From contig JANQLO010000040.1 in the NCBI GenBank assembly GCA_028280505.1, positions 1 through 64,000 of the forward strand: a stretch of DNA of 64,000 bases, in the 5' to 3' direction. Of the stretch, positions 36,157-47,196 are shown one piece after another (the first letter of the stretch is position 1; the number at the start of each line of letters is the position of its first letter). This stretch comes from Chromatiales bacterium. Its GTDB lineage: Bacteria; Pseudomonadota; Gammaproteobacteria; Chromatiales; Chromatiaceae. The notes below the pieces were generated by a model. That model searched no databases. It was not told the origin of the DNA and saw only the letters and a program-made list of their open reading frames with translations. Both the position numbers and the translations under genes were made by a program.

Positions 36157-37338
36157 CTATGAGACCAAACCTTTGACCTGTTGTTCCGCCAAAACCCGCG
36201 CACGTGCGTCAATCTCGAGCAATTGGCCCAGATCCTCGGCCGGCTCGGGCGCTATCCCGGCCAAGGTGCGTTCTACCACCTCGGCGATATGGATGAATTG
36301 AAGCCCATGCTCGAGGAAATGTGCAACAGCAACCTCGTTCGCGGCATTCAGCACCGCCGGCGCGCTGCCACCGGCCGTTACCGCCTCGAAGGCCAGGCGC
36401 AGGCAGGGGAAACGCGTCATATCCGGCGGTTCGAAATCGAGTCGGGCGATATCGAAAAGATCCAATGACTCAACCCCGGCGGCGTGCCGTTCGGGCCAGG
36501 CCAAGGCATGAGCAATCGGCGTGCGCATATCGGGGTTCCCCAGCTGCGCCAATACCGAACCATCGACATACTGGACCAATGAATGGACCACGCTTTGCGG
36601 ATGAACGACCACCTCGATCTGTTCAGGTGTTGCATCGAACAGCCAGCGGGCCTCGATCACCTCCAGCCCCTTGTTCATCATGGTCGCCGAATCGACCGAA
36701 ATCTTGCGCCCCATGTCCCAGTTTGGATGATTGCAGGCCTGTTCCGGTGTGACCTGTTCCAGGTCCGCCAGTGCACGCCGACGAAATGGGCCGCCGGATG
36801 CCGTCAGCAGAATCTTCTCGACGCCGACCTCGCCCAAGCCGTTGGCGAAATTCGGCGGCATACACTGAAAAACCGCATTGTGCTCGCTGTCGATCGGTAG
36901 AATCTCTGCACCACCGGCACGCACCTCGGCCATGAAGAGGTCACCGGCGACAACCAAGCTCTCTTTGTTCGCCAACAGAACCCGGCGTCCCAGACGAACC
37001 GCCGCGAGCGTCGGCAACACGCCGGCCGCACCGACGATGGCGGCCATTAAATCGGTCGCGTCCGGATGACCGGCCACCGCCTCCAGGCCCTCCGTACCGG
37101 CCATGACCTCGATCCTCAGACCTTCGGCATTCAGCGCATCACGCAAGGCGCGTGCGCAGCTCTCGTCGGCCATGGCGACCAACTCGGGCCGATGGATACG
37201 ACACTGCGCCAGCATGCCGTCGACATCGGTGTTGGCACTCAAGGCCACGACTCGGTAACGGTCGGGATGGCGTGCGACCACGTCCAGGGTGCTGACGCCG
37301 ATCGAACCCGTCGAACCGAGAATCGCGATACCTCTCAC
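36157..37338 (-). CDS. dxr: 1-deoxy-D-xylulose 5-phosphate reductoisomerase
   Basis: 393 residues. NADPH-binding [16 protein letters not shown] at the N-terminus, metal-binding [15 protein letters not shown], then [10 protein letters not shown], and [25 protein letters not shown]. It makes 2-C-methylerythritol 4-phosphate, committing to the MEP isoprenoid pathway. The start is GTG overlapping the cdsA stop (GTGA). Confidence 0.97.
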   Translation of the reverse strand: MRGIAILGSTGSIGVSTLDVVARHPDRYRVVALSANTDVDGMLAQCRIHRPELVAMADESCARALRDALNAEGLRIEVMAGTEGLEAVAGHPDATDLMAAIVGAAGVLPTLAAVRLGRRVLLANKESLVVAGDLFMAEVRAGGAEILPIDSEHNAVFQCMPPNFANGLGEVGVEKILLTASGGPFRRRALADLEQVTPEQACNHPNWDMGRKISVDSATMMNKGLEVIEARWLFDATPEQIEVVVHPQSVVHSLVQYVDGSVLAQLGNPDMRTPIAHALAWPERHAAGVESLDLFDIARLDFEPPDMTRFPCLRLAFEAVTAGGSAPAVLNAANEVAVAHFLEHGLQFIHIAEVVERTLAGIAPEPAEDLGQLLEIDARARVLAEQQVKGLVS

Positions 37339-38159
37339 GAACTCACCCCCGCCAATCCCAAACCAAGTGCATAGACCGGCGCAGCGGCCAACAGACTATC
37401 GATACGATCGAGCATGCCGCCATGGCCGGGCAGCAACTGACCACTGTCTTTGACCCCAGCTTCACGTTTTAGCCGGCTCACCCAAAGATCGCCACCGATC
37501 GACACCAAGGTGACGATCGTCGCGAGCACGGCCAAAGTCAGCGGCGACGGCGCCTCAACCCAATCGCTAAGGGCCAAAAGTACCGCACACAGCGCCGCGC
37601 CGACAAAAGCGCCGATAGCGCCCGCCCAGGTTTTGCCCGGGCTGACGACCGGCGCCAGTTTGCGTCGACCGAAGGCCCGGCCGGCGAAATAGGCACCGGA
37701 ATCGGCCACCCAGATCAACACGAACAAAAAGAGCACCCAGACCGGCCCGTCAGTGCCCGATGCATGCAAGACCACGATTGACAGCCAGGCGGTAAGCAAT
37801 ACCGAAGCACCCAACACCAATATCACCGGCCGGCCCGTCTTGACTTGTGCAAGGCTGTCGCGCCGAACAATCAACATGACGGTGATAAACAACCACCAAA
37901 TAGACATTAGCCATTGCACCACGACAAGTTGATCGGGCAATAGGTGCTCCCACATCAACCACATCATCAAGGCCACTGTCACGGCGAACCCTATGACCAC
38001 CGCAGGCCGGCGCAGATTTGCCAAACGTCCCATTTCATGGGCACCGAGCAACAAGGCAAGCGCAAGCAACAAGGCAAGCATCCCGGAATCGAGATAGAGA
38101 ATACCGGCAACCACCAGCGGCATGAGTACCAGCGCGGTGAGGATGCGCTGCCGGAGCAC
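37335..38159 (-). CDS. cdsA: Phosphatidate cytidylyltransferase
   Basis: 274 residues, about eight membrane helices. The CTP-transferase signature is in the C-terminal third: [29 protein letters not shown]. It makes CDP-diacylglycerol for phospholipid synthesis. The start is GTG sharing one base with the uppS stop, and the stop overlaps dxr. Both junctions suggest coupled translation. Confidence 0.95.
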   Translation of the reverse strand: MLRQRILTALVLMPLVVAGILYLDSGMLALLLALALLLGAHEMGRLANLRRPAVVIGFAVTVALMMWLMWEHLLPDQLVVVQWLMSIWWLFITVMLIVRRDSLAQVKTGRPVILVLGASVLLTAWLSIVVLHASGTDGPVWVLFLFVLIWVADSGAYFAGRAFGRRKLAPVVSPGKTWAGAIGAFVGAALCAVLLALSDWVEAPSPLTLAVLATIVTLVSIGGDLWVSRLKREAGVKDSGQLLPGHGGMLDRIDSLLAAAPVYALGLGLAGVSS

Positions 38160-38923
38160 TAATGTCGACCTTCGAGCTGGGCACCCGTGCGCCCGAAACG
38201 GCGTTGACGGCTGCGAAATGCGGTCAATGCTTTAGCGAACTCGTCAGTATCGAAATCCGGCCAGAGTGTCGGGGTGAAATAGAGTTCCGTATAAGCGCAA
38301 TGCCACAGCAAAAAATTGCTGATGCGCAGATCGCCGCCGGTGCGGATAAACAGATCGGGGTCGGGCAAATCGCCTAGGGCCGTCGCCATAGCCAAACTGC
38401 GCTCGTCAATCTGACTCGGTTCCATGTCGCCATCGCGGACGGCCTCGGCCAGCCGGCGTGCGGCCTGGGTGACGTCCCAACGCCCTCCGTAATTGGCAGC
38501 GATCTGAAGGATCAACCGCCGATTGTTTCGGGTCGCCTCTTCCGATGCACGGATACGGGCCTGCAGTTTTTCCGGAAAGGCGGTGGTGTCGCCGATCACA
38601 CGCAGCTGAATATCGTTGCTCTGCATACGCTTGACTTCGCGTTGCAATGCAGTGAGGAAAAGTTCCATCAACAAACTGACTTCAGTCTTAGGACGCCGCC
38701 AGTTCTCGCTGCTGAAGGCAAACAGCGTGAGTACATTCACGCCATGGCGTACGCATTCCTCGATGGTGCTACGCACACTGTTGACGCCGGCTTTATGTCC
38801 GGCATGGCGAGGCTGTCCACGGGACTCTGCCCAACGCCCATTGCCATCCATGATAATCGCGACGTGCTTGGGGACCACCTCCGGACCTGCCGGATAATCG
38901 CCGATGTCTGCGTCGTCCGCCAC
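38159..38923 (-). CDS. uppS: Undecaprenyl diphosphate synthase
   Basis: 254 residues. IIMDGNGRWAESRG with catalytic Asp near residue 26, TLFAFSSENWRRP, and the C-terminal DLFIRTGGDLRISNFLLWHCAYTELYF, all standard for cis-prenyltransferases. It builds C55 undecaprenyl-PP, the carrier for peptidoglycan and LPS sugars. It is followed at once by cdsA. Confidence 0.97.
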   Translation of the reverse strand: MADDADIGDYPAGPEVVPKHVAIIMDGNGRWAESRGQPRHAGHKAGVNSVRSTIEECVRHGVNVLTLFAFSSENWRRPKTEVSLLMELFLTALQREVKRMQSNDIQLRVIGDTTAFPEKLQARIRASEEATRNNRRLILQIAANYGGRWDVTQAARRLAEAVRDGDMEPSQIDERSLAMATALGDLPDPDLFIRTGGDLRISNFLLWHCAYTELYFTPTLWPDFDTDEFAKALTAFRSRQRRFGRTGAQLEGRH

Positions 38924-38938
38924 AAAAGCCCCGACGAT

Positions 38939-39496
38939 TCAAACAGACATCAGGTCTTTTTCTTTGGTCTCCAACAGCTCGTCGATCTCCTTGATGTGTT
39001 GGTCAGTCAACTTTTGAATGATTTCCTGACCACGACGTTCATCATCTTCTGAGATCAACTTTTCCTTGACCAGGGATTTGAGATCGTTGTTGGCGTCGCG
39101 CCGGATATTGCGCACCGCAACCCGTGCCTGTTCAGCCTCTTGACGCACAATCTTGGTCATGTCGCGCCGACGCTCTTCGGTCAACGGCGGCATAGGCACC
39201 CGAATCATGGTGCCGGCAGAGTTCGGGTTCAGCCCGAGGTCGGATTCCAAGATCGCCTTTTCGACCGCCGGCACCATCTGCTGTTCGTAAGGCTGCACGG
39301 TAATGGTCCGCGCGTCTTCGACACCGACGTTGGCGACCTGTTTCAAGGGTACGTCGGCACCATAGTAGGAGACCGTCAGATGATCCAACAGGCTCGGGTG
39401 GGCACGGCCGGTCCGTACCTTAGCCAGGTTGTCGCCTAGCGACTCGACGCTCTTGCCCATACGGCCAGCGGCGTCCTTTTTGATGTCGTCTATCAT
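38939..39496 (-). CDS. frr: Ribosome recycling factor
   Basis: 185 residues, the normal length. The tRNA-mimic coiled-coil domain has [20 protein letters not shown] and [12 protein letters not shown] in slightly varied form ([12 protein letters not shown]). With EF-G it splits the post-termination ribosome. The start has GAGAGGAG close upstream and overlaps the pyrH stop (ATGA). Confidence 0.97.
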   Translation of the reverse strand: MIDDIKKDAAGRMGKSVESLGDNLAKVRTGRAHPSLLDHLTVSYYGADVPLKQVANVGVEDARTITVQPYEQQMVPAVEKAILESDLGLNPNSAGTMIRVPMPPLTEERRRDMTKIVRQEAEQARVAVRNIRRDANNDLKSLVKEKLISEDDERRGQEIIQKLTDQHIKEIDELLETKEKDLMSV

Positions 39497-40224
39497 GACT
39501 CCTCTCCAGTCGTGACCAGGGTACCCACGGCGTCACCCGCAACCAGGCGTCGCAGTGCACCTTCAGTATTGATATTCATCACCCGCAGCGGCATGCCGTG
39601 CTCCTTGCATAGCACCACGGCGGTGGTGTCCATGACCGCCAGACCCTCGCGCAAAACACGATCGTAACTCAGGCGTGGGTAGAATTCGGCATCCGGATCA
39701 CGTACCGGATCGGCCGAGTAAACGCCGTCGACCTTGGTGGCCTTGATCATGACGTCGGCGCCGATTTCGATGGCGCGCAGACTGGCTGCCGAATCCGTGG
39801 TGAAGAACGGGTTGCCGGTCCCGGCCGACAGTATCACCACCCGCCCGGCCTCGAGATGACGAACCGCACGATTGCGGTCGTAGTGTTCGCATACCTGGTC
39901 GATTCTGAAGGCAGACAGTGTTCGGGCATCGATCCCGACTCTGATCAGCGCATCCTGCATCGCAAGCGAGTTCATCACGGTTGCCAGCATACCGATATGA
40001 TCGCCTGTCACCCGATCGAAGCCCCCGCCTGCGAGACCGGCACCTCGAAAGATGTTGCCGCCGCCGATCACCAAACCGATTTGAACGCCGTCTTCGACCA
40101 ACTCAGCGACCTCACCGGCAACCCGGTGCAGCACCCGAGGATCAATGCCGAAGTCCCCATCACCCATTAGCGCTTCACCGCTTAGCTTCAGCAGGACACG
40201 ACGTGGGGCACTATCGTCTGGCAT
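39493..40224 (-). CDS. pyrH: UMP kinase
   Basis: About 243 residues. [12 protein letters not shown] is the amino-acid-kinase N-terminus, [11 protein letters not shown] the phosphate-binding loop, and [12 protein letters not shown] the nucleotide site. It phosphorylates UMP to UDP. I use the ATG of MPDDSAP; a GTG five codons earlier is possible. Neither has a good Shine-Dalgarno sequence. Confidence 0.96.
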   Translation of the reverse strand: MPDDSAPRRVLLKLSGEALMGDGDFGIDPRVLHRVAGEVAELVEDGVQIGLVIGGGNIFRGAGLAGGGFDRVTGDHIGMLATVMNSLAMQDALIRVGIDARTLSAFRIDQVCEHYDRNRAVRHLEAGRVVILSAGTGNPFFTTDSAASLRAIEIGADVMIKATKVDGVYSADPVRDPDAEFYPRLSYDRVLREGLAVMDTTAVVLCKEHGMPLRVMNINTEGALRRLVAGDAVGTLVTTGEES

Positions 40225-40289
40225 GGCGTACAGGCTCACTGGAGTTTCGAACTGGCGGTGTCACGTAAGGCGAACACCGCCAACGAGGC

Positions 40290-41183
40290 TCAGTCGGCGC
40301 GCGCGGCCGCTGCCTGAGCCATGACTTCCTCGCGGAAATCCTCGACCTTTTTCTCGATGCCCTCGCCGACCTCGAAGCGGGTGAAGGCATTGACGGTGGC
40401 GCCGTGCGTCTCCAGCAACTTTGCCACTTTGGTGTCCGGATCCTTTACGAAAGGCTGGCCGACCAGGGTAATCTCACCCAGATACTTACGCATACGGCCT
40501 TCGATCATCTTTTCGATGATGTTGTCCGGCTTGCCGCTCTCCTTGGCCTGGGCCTCGGTGATCTCGCGTTCTTTGGCGAGCAGATCGGCAGGCACTTGAT
40601 CTTCGTTGACACAAACGGGATTGCTGGCCGCGATATGCATCGCCAGGTCACGTCCCAGGTCGGGCTCGCCACCGGTGACATCGACCAGCACCCCGATACG
40701 CACACCATGGCTGTAACTCGAAATCTTGCCATTGGCCTGGCAACGCACGAAGCGGCGCACGCTCATGTTCTCACCGATCTTGGAGACCAGTGCCTGGCGC
40801 GCCTCCTCGATGGTGGTGTCCTCACCTTCGTGCAAGGGCAACGCCATCAATTGCTCGACATCGGCCACATCGCTGTTCAACACCCGACCGGCAACCGCGT
40901 CGGCGAAAGAACGGAAATTCTCGTCCTTGGCAACGAAATCGGTTTCGCAGTTGACCTCGACCATGACCGCATTGGCACCATCGTCAGACTGTGCGATCAC
41001 GATCACACCGTCGGCCGCGGTACGACCGGCCTTCTTGGCCGCCTTGGCCTGGCCGGATTTACGCATATTCTCGATCGCGGCTTCGATATCGCCATCCGTT
41101 TCGGTCAGCGCCTTCTTGCACTCCATCATGCCGGCGCCGGTGCGCTCACGCAGTTCCTTAACCAGAGAAGCAGTAATCGCCAT
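40290..41183 (-). CDS. tsf: Elongation factor Ts
   Basis: About 297 residues. [30 protein letters not shown] at the N-terminus and [10 protein letters not shown] in the core domain, which contact EF-Tu and expel GDP. The start is ATG with GAGG seven bases before it; the upstream ATG two codons earlier is too near GAGG. It is downstream of rpsB, the usual order. Confidence 0.97.
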   Translation of the reverse strand: MAITASLVKELRERTGAGMMECKKALTETDGDIEAAIENMRKSGQAKAAKKAGRTAADGVIVIAQSDDGANAVMVEVNCETDFVAKDENFRSFADAVAGRVLNSDVADVEQLMALPLHEGEDTTIEEARQALVSKIGENMSVRRFVRCQANGKISSYSHGVRIGVLVDVTGGEPDLGRDLAMHIAASNPVCVNEDQVPADLLAKEREITEAQAKESGKPDNIIEKMIEGRMRKYLGEITLVGQPFVKDPDTKVAKLLETHGATVNAFTRFEVGEGIEKKVEDFREEVMAQAAAARAD

Positions 41184-41281
41184 GCTCATACCTCAATTTG
41201 CTAAATCTGCTGATAACAAACGGCCCCCGGCCGGCAAGCCGGACAGGGGCACATCATCGACTCACATCAAAACGCTGCCGG

Positions 41282-42022
41282 TCAGCCCGCGGCCTGTTCT
41301 TCCGTCTGGGCTTGTCCCGTCGCGGCTGCGGTAGCGGCCGCTGCGCGTCCTTCCAGGATCGCCGCCGAGGCGCCCTGCACATAAAGCTGTACAGCACGGA
41401 TTGCATCGTCATTACCGGGAATGACGTAATCGATGTCGTGCGGATCATTATTGGTGTCGACCACCCCGATAACGGGGATTCCGAGTTTTTTTGCCTCGGC
41501 AACCGCGATCTTCTCGTGGCCGGTATCCACCACAAAAAGAGCATCAGGCAGACCGTTCATATCCTTGATGCCACCCAGGCTGCGCTCTAATTTCTCTTTT
41601 TCGCGATGCAGCGTCAGCGCCTCTTTCTTGTTGAACCGCGCCGCCATGGATCCATCGGCTTCCATCGCTTCGAGTTCTTTCAAGCGCTTAATCGACTGTT
41701 TAATGGTTTTAAAATTGGTCAACATGCCGCCCAACCAGCGATGGTTGACATAAGGCATGCCGCAACGCTCGGCCTCTTCCCTTACCACATCGCGCGCCGA
41801 CCGCTTGGTACCGACGAACATCAGCTTGCCGCCGTTGGACGCGAGCTTGCCGACGAAATTCATGGCGTCATTGAAAAGCGGCAGCGTCTTTTCGAGGTTG
41901 ACGATATGGATTTTGTTGCGATGGCCAAAGATGAACGGACTCATCTTCGGATTCCAGTAACGGGTCTGGTGACCGAAATGCACGCCAGCCTCGAGCATCT
42001 GGCGCATGGAAACATTGCTCAT
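41282..42022 (-). CDS. rpsB: 30S ribosomal protein S2
   Basis: 246 residues: [22 protein letters not shown] at the N-terminus, then the central coiled coil. GGAG is six bases before the ATG. A promoter-like site and a leader of about 150 bases precede it; in gammaproteobacteria S2 represses its own operon, so the leader may be the target. Confidence 0.97.
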   Translation of the reverse strand: MSNVSMRQMLEAGVHFGHQTRYWNPKMSPFIFGHRNKIHIVNLEKTLPLFNDAMNFVGKLASNGGKLMFVGTKRSARDVVREEAERCGMPYVNHRWLGGMLTNFKTIKQSIKRLKELEAMEADGSMAARFNKKEALTLHREKEKLERSLGGIKDMNGLPDALFVVDTGHEKIAVAEAKKLGIPVIGVVDTNNDPHDIDYVIPGNDDAIRAVQLYVQGASAAILEGRAAAATAAATGQAQTEEQAAG

Positions 42023-42179
42023 GGATTGCTCCGAATTGTCTTGGGTTGAGCCTCCACGTACCCTGACGACCGACCCTGCTTTCGCGGGGCACCCAGGCGC
42101 CGAGTTGCGGTACGTGTGTGTATTAAATTAAACCCCGTAAATGAGGTGCTTGTCCGGACATTGCCGCCAAGCGGCGCGT

Positions 42180-42208
42180 TTTATACCATAAGTATCTTCC
42201 GGCCTCAA
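42180..42208 (-). promoter_or_regulatory. Sigma-70 promoter of the rpsB-tsf operon and leader
   Basis: On the minus strand TTGAGG (42203-42208) and TATAAA (42180-42185) are separated by 17 bases. Transcription would start near 42173 and give a leader of about 150 bases, beginning with a hairpin CCGC-TTGG-type stem (GCCGC-CAA-GCGGC on the plus strand at 42164-42176). S2 feedback on this leader is possible. Confidence 0.65.
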
Positions 42209-42258
42209 TCGAGAATTGGCGCCAAGATCTTGTTTTCTCACCAAATCAATGCGAAGAG

Positions 42259-43038
42259 ATGGCGGTCATTGTAAAAACGCCCGACGAAATCGAAAAGATG
42301 CGAGTCGCGGGCCGACTTGCGGCCGAAGTACTGGAGATGATTGGCGAGTACGTCGTGCCCGGTGTCAGCACCGAGGAACTCGATCACCGTTGCCACCGGT
42401 ACATCGTCGATGTTCAGCAGGCCATTCCGGCACCACTCAATTACCGCGGCTTCCCCAAGTCGATTTGCACCTCGGTCAATCATCAGGTTTGCCACGGCAT
42501 CCCAGGGAACAAAATTCTGAAAGACGGGGATATCGTCAATATCGACGTTACCGTGATCAAAGAAGGATTTCACGGCGACACCAGCAAAATGTTCTTCGTC
42601 GGCAAGCCTACCGTACTCGGCAAACGCCTGGTGGATATCACCCACAAGGCCTTGTGGAAAGGTATTGAACTGGTCAGACCGGGCGCAACCTTGGGTGATA
42701 TCGGCCATGCGATCCAAAAATATGTCGAATCCAACGGATTTTCGGTTGTTCAGGAATACTGCGGCCACGGCATCGGTCGAGGCTTTCACGAAGACCCGCA
42801 GGTGCTGCACTACGGCTCACCGGGCACAGGTCTTACGTTGGAAACGGGTATGACCTTCACCATTGAGCCGATGGTGAATGCGGGCAAACGCAACGTTAAG
42901 CTGTTGCCGGACGGTTGGACCGTGGTCACCAAAGACCGCAAACCCTCCGCACAGTGGGAGCATACGATTCTGGTCACCGGCAGTGCCTTCGAGGTCCTCA
43001 CCCTGCGCAAGGAAGAGCGCCAGGCCGCTACTGCCTGA
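42259..43038 (+). CDS. map: Methionine aminopeptidase, type I
   Basis: 259 residues. Five metal ligands of the pita-bread fold are visible in NIDVTVIKEGFHGDTSKMF (two Asp), HGIGRGFHEDP (His), IEPMVN (Glu) and QWEHTILVT (Glu). It removes initiator Met from new proteins. It is divergent from rpsB, as in most gammaproteobacteria, and followed by glnD after 24 bases. Confidence 0.96.
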   Translation: MAVIVKTPDEIEKMRVAGRLAAEVLEMIGEYVVPGVSTEELDHRCHRYIVDVQQAIPAPLNYRGFPKSICTSVNHQVCHGIPGNKILKDGDIVNIDVTVIKEGFHGDTSKMFFVGKPTVLGKRLVDITHKALWKGIELVRPGATLGDIGHAIQKYVESNGFSVVQEYCGHGIGRGFHEDPQVLHYGSPGTGLTLETGMTFTIEPMVNAGKRNVKLLPDGWTVVTKDRKPSAQWEHTILVTGSAFEVLTLRKEERQAATA

Positions 43039-43062
43039 CCTTCGCAGTTCACCGGAGCCCGC

Positions 43063-45702
43063 TTGACCGAGACCTTGACCCAACCCCTGATCGATGAGCT
43101 CGATCGGCGCCTGAACACCGGCGAAACGCCACTGGCCGCTTACAAGACCGCGCTGCGCGACTCGCGTGAACGCTTCGCACAGCGCTTCGAAAGCGGCAAA
43201 GAGGTCGAGTTGCTGGTGCATGCGGCAGCGGATTTCGTCGATGCCGTGCTGGCCCGCGTCTGGTCGCAGTTTCTGCCGGAGGGAACCGACGCTGCCTTGA
43301 TCGCGGTGGGTGGCTACGGGCGCGGCGAACTGCATCCCGCATCCGACGTCGATGTACTGATATTGACCGCACGCGATCCACAATCGCTGGCCCAACACAT
43401 CGAACCGTTGGTGGTGTTCCTGTGGGACATCGGTTTGGAGGTCGGACACAGCGTGCGCAGCATCGAACAATGCGTCGACGAGGCACGTGCGGACATTACC
43501 GTGGTCACGAACCTGGTCGAATCACGTCTGCTGACCGGGGACCAAGCCCTGTTCGAACGCTTGATCGACGCTACCGGCCCAGACCATATCTGGTCCAGTC
43601 AGGCATTCTTTTCCGCCAAGGTCGAAGAACAGCGCAGCCGCTACGCAAAATTCGACGACAGCGGTCACAATCTGGAACCGAACCTCAAGGAGGGCCCCGG
43701 CGGCCTACGCGACATCCAGACCATAGGCTGGGTAGCCAAGCGCCACTTCGGCGTCAGCACCATGAAGGATCTGGTCGACCGCGGTTTCCTCACCGATCAC
43801 GAATATCAGCGACTCAGGCTTGGCGAACAACATCTTTGGCGGGTACGTTATGCCCTACACCTGCTGACCGGTCGCCACGAAGACCGCCTGTTGTTCGAAC
43901 ATCAACGCGCCCTGGCCACGCAGTTCGGGTACAGCGATGTCGATGCCAACCTCGCCGTCGAGCAGTTCATGCAAGGCTACTATCGGCGCGTAGTCGAAAT
44001 GCAGCGGCTCAACGAGATGCTGTTGCAATTGTTCGAAGAGGCCATCCTGCTCGACAACCAACTCGGCGAACCCGTCATCATCAATCGACGCTTTCAAGCC
44101 CGCAACGGCTATCTCGAGGTCCGAAACCAAGGCATCTTCGCGCGTTACCCGCTGGCGATGATGGAGCTGTTCCTTATCCTACAACAACACCCCGAACTTC
44201 AGGGTGTGCGCGCCAGTACCATACGTCTGGTCCGCGCTCATCGACATCTGATCGACCATCGATTTCGCAAGGATATCCGTGCACGTACCCTGTTCATCGA
44301 AATCTTTCGTCACAACGACGGCCTAACCCACGCGACCCGCCGCATGCATCGCTACGGCATTCTGTCACGCTATCTGCCGGCATTTCATTTCGTGATGGGC
44401 TTGATGCAGTTCGACCTGTTTCACGTATACACAGTCGACGAACACATTTTGATGGTCATTCGTAACATGCGACGCTTTGCAATCGATGCGCATGCCGACG
44501 AATGTCCACGCTGCAACGAAGTTTATACGCAGTTGCCGAAACCCGAGCTGTTGTATCTCGCCGGCCTGTTTCACGATATCGCCAAGGGTCGAGGCGGCGA
44601 CCATTCCGAACTCGGCGCCGATGAGGCGCGTCGCTTTTGCCGTCGTCACGATCTGTCCGAATTCGATGCGGAACTGGTCGCTTGGCTGGTCAAACAGCAT
44701 CTAGTGATGTCGTATACCGCGCAGCACCGCGACATCGACGATCCGGACGTGGTGCGCGAGTTCGCCGAATCGGTTGCAACCCTGATGCGTCTCGATTATC
44801 TCTATCTGCTGACCGTTGCCGACATGCGCGGCACCAATCCCGGACGATGGAACTCATGGAAGGCAGCCCTGCTCGACCGCTTGCATCAACGCACCCGCGA
44901 AGCGCTGGAACGCGGGCTCGACCGCCCTCAACACCAGGACGAAATCATCGCCCAGCGCCAGGCCGAGGCACGCATCCGGTTACTGAAAGACGGGTTCGAT
45001 CACAACCAACTCAATTTGCTGTGGATGTCGCTCAGTACCGAGTACTTTCTGCAGAACACCGTCGAGGCCGTCGTTTGGCAGACCAAACTGCTGTGGCCGC
45101 CGGGCCGACAGATCAACGGCATGGAGGTCGAGTTACGCAATGATCCTATCCATCGCTGTACCGACATTTTTATTTTTGGCCCGGACCGCGACGATCTGTT
45201 TGCCCACACCGCGGCCCTACTCGATCAACTTGGGCTGAACGTACTCAGTGCACGCATTCATACCAGCGACCATGGCCTGAGCATCAGCACTTTTTTGGTG
45301 CTGGAAGACGACGGCACCGAGATCAAAGACCGAGAGCGGTTGGAGGGTATTCGGCATTATCTGCGCGATGGCCTCAACGACGCCGAACCGCCGCTTGGCC
45401 GACCCCGCATACCGCGCCAGTTGAAAAGCTTTCAAATGCCGTCCGAGATACGGTTCAGGCAGGATGAAAACCGCATCGTCACCTTGCTGCAACTGAAAAC
45501 CAGCGACCGTCCGGGCTTGCTGTCACTGGTCGGCCAGGCGTTCGCCGCCAACGAGTTACGCTTGCATTGCGCGCGCATCGCGACAGCGGGTGCCGAGGCT
45601 CAAGACAGTTTCGCCATCACCGACCGCGAAGATAAACCCATTGTCGACTTGCAACGACAAGAAAGCATCGCCGAGTCGATACGTCACATCCTCGATGACT
45701 GA
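43063..45702 (+). CDS. glnD: PII uridylyltransferase/uridylyl-removing enzyme
   Basis: 879 residues. Nucleotidyltransferase motif VGGYGRGELHPASDVDVLIL (82-101), HD domain with LFHDIAKGRGGDHSELG near 500, and two ACT domains in the last 200 residues. It senses glutamine and modifies PII to set nitrogen metabolism. The start is TTG with GGAG six to seven bases before it. It follows map closely. Confidence 0.96.
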   Translation: MTETLTQPLIDELDRRLNTGETPLAAYKTALRDSRERFAQRFESGKEVELLVHAAADFVDAVLARVWSQFLPEGTDAALIAVGGYGRGELHPASDVDVLILTARDPQSLAQHIEPLVVFLWDIGLEVGHSVRSIEQCVDEARADITVVTNLVESRLLTGDQALFERLIDATGPDHIWSSQAFFSAKVEEQRSRYAKFDDSGHNLEPNLKEGPGGLRDIQTIGWVAKRHFGVSTMKDLVDRGFLTDHEYQRLRLGEQHLWRVRYALHLLTGRHEDRLLFEHQRALATQFGYSDVDANLAVEQFMQGYYRRVVEMQRLNEMLLQLFEEAILLDNQLGEPVIINRRFQARNGYLEVRNQGIFARYPLAMMELFLILQQHPELQGVRASTIRLVRAHRHLIDHRFRKDIRARTLFIEIFRHNDGLTHATRRMHRYGILSRYLPAFHFVMGLMQFDLFHVYTVDEHILMVIRNMRRFAIDAHADECPRCNEVYTQLPKPELLYLAGLFHDIAKGRGGDHSELGADEARRFCRRHDLSEFDAELVAWLVKQHLVMSYTAQHRDIDDPDVVREFAESVATLMRLDYLYLLTVADMRGTNPGRWNSWKAALLDRLHQRTREALERGLDRPQHQDEIIAQRQAEARIRLLKDGFDHNQLNLLWMSLSTEYFLQNTVEAVVWQTKLLWPPGRQINGMEVELRNDPIHRCTDIFIFGPDRDDLFAHTAALLDQLGLNVLSARIHTSDHGLSISTFLVLEDDGTEIKDRERLEGIRHYLRDGLNDAEPPLGRPRIPRQLKSFQMPSEIRFRQDENRIVTLLQLKTSDRPGLLSLVGQAFAANELRLHCARIATAGAEAQDSFAITDREDKPIVDLQRQESIAESIRHILDD

Positions 45703-45719
45703 TTCCTTCTACGGCACCG

Positions 45720-46097
45720 CTAATCGGTCTGTTCGATCAGTTCCCAGGCATTACCATCGGGATCGCGGCAAAACAACGCCCGTCGCCCGGATCGGCTCAT
45801 GGTGTACGGAATTTTCGCCGCATCGAGACGATGGATGAAAGGCTCGAGATCGGCCACGCTGACGGCAGTATGGCGGTCACGACCGCCATGTACGGGGCGT
45901 TGATCCACAGGATCGGGATTCGGTAGCGCCAACAAATGAAGCTGGCAATCGCCCAGCGTCAACCAGGCCCCATCGAAACCCATGATCGGACGACTATCGT
46001 CGACTGCCAACCCCAGCACCTCCCGATAAAAACGCACCGCTCGTGCAGTATCCGCAACCAACAGACTGACGTGATGAAGTCCGAGAACCTGGTTCAT
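45720..46097 (-). CDS. VOC-superfamily (glyoxalase-like) protein
   Basis: 125 residues. LGLHHVSLLVADTARAVRFYREVLGL is the first beta-alpha-beta unit, and the metal His and Glu are in LHHVSL, DRHTAVSV and NAWELIEQTD. These positions suit a metal-dependent lyase, isomerase or dioxygenase, so function is unknown. The ATG has GGGAGG 11 or so bases upstream and overlaps the stop of the EamA transporter gene, so the two are coupled. Confidence 0.8.
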   Translation of the reverse strand: MNQVLGLHHVSLLVADTARAVRFYREVLGLAVDDSRPIMGFDGAWLTLGDCQLHLLALPNPDPVDQRPVHGGRDRHTAVSVADLEPFIHRLDAAKIPYTMSRSGRRALFCRDPDGNAWELIEQTD

Positions 46098-46963
46098 CGA
46101 TCGATTTCCTCCCGTTTGAAAATCGCGATCATAGCCGCCGTAAGGATCAGCGCACCGCCCGCCCATTCTTCGAGCGATACCGCTTCGCCCGCAAGCCACC
46201 AAGCGGTGGCCGCACCGACGATCAGTTCAAACAGCATGATCACCGCCGAGCGCTGCACCGGCATGTGACTCACACCATAGACGACCGCAAGCGTCGACAG
46301 CATAAAACCACCGACACCTAGTCCGATGCTGCCCCACCAGGCATAGGCCGGCACCTGCGGCAACACGGGTGACCGGACCAGAATGAAACCCAAAGACACA
46401 ACCAAAACACCGAACCAGGCAAGGTGGGTTTTGCAACGAATGTCCAGATCGTCGATCCGGCGAATCAATACGTTGTTCAACGCAAAAGCGAAACCGGCAC
46501 TGATGGCGAGCATATCGGCATCATTCAGCGGGACGCGGCTAATACGCGGATCCCACAGCATGATCAATGCACCACAAAGCCCGAGCCCAAGCGTGATCGC
46601 GGTCTGCCGGGTCCATATTTCACCCAATAGCCAGCGCCCGAGTAACACCGTCCATACCGGTGACAGATAAAACAGCAGCACCACTCGCACGACCTCGCCG
46701 TCGAGTACCGCGAGCACGAAAGCGACGTTGGTCCAACCGGCAGCCAGGACCAGAAGTACGACACCGAGCGGCCGACGCCCAAGGCCGTTCGCGGAATAAC
46801 GGACAAAGGGCAAAAATACCAAAAATGCCGCGCCATAGCTGATCAAGGTCAGCCAAGCACCGGTGAGTCCCGCCGATTCGAGCAGACGGGCCGGATACCA
46901 GACCACGCCCCAAAAGGATGCGGCATACAACAGACCCAGAGTCGGACCGAAGCGGCTCATCAT
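46094..46963 (-). CDS. EamA/DMT-family exporter
   Basis: 289 residues in ten hydrophobic helices as two EamA repeats, the usual DMT-superfamily layout. The second repeat contains the typical GSIGLGVGGFMLSTLAVVYG and FELIVGAATAWWLAGE stretches. It is an inner-membrane exporter of unknown substrate, possibly amino acids or metabolites. It is translationally coupled to a VOC protein, which may process or detoxify the same compound; that link is inference. Confidence 0.85.
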   Translation of the reverse strand: MMSRFGPTLGLLYAASFWGVVWYPARLLESAGLTGAWLTLISYGAAFLVFLPFVRYSANGLGRRPLGVVLLVLAAGWTNVAFVLAVLDGEVVRVVLLFYLSPVWTVLLGRWLLGEIWTRQTAITLGLGLCGALIMLWDPRISRVPLNDADMLAISAGFAFALNNVLIRRIDDLDIRCKTHLAWFGVLVVSLGFILVRSPVLPQVPAYAWWGSIGLGVGGFMLSTLAVVYGVSHMPVQRSAVIMLFELIVGAATAWWLAGEAVSLEEWAGGALILTAAMIAIFKREEIDR

Positions 46964-47196
46964 CGTCGTGAGTGCAGGTGTTCAGTCATGGCTCGCGGAC
47001 ACAAGGCGTCTGACGAATATCACAAACCGCACGGCCACGGCCTCTCGGTACAGTGCCGACTCACTATCCGACACGAAAAACGACGATCGTTGCCCGCCCC
47101 GTTTCACCAAAACCCGATCCAAGGCAATCAAGCCACAGTACCCAGAAATGTTGCAGGTGCCCTATAATCACTCGCCCAGACCACGCTGTCGCGCGC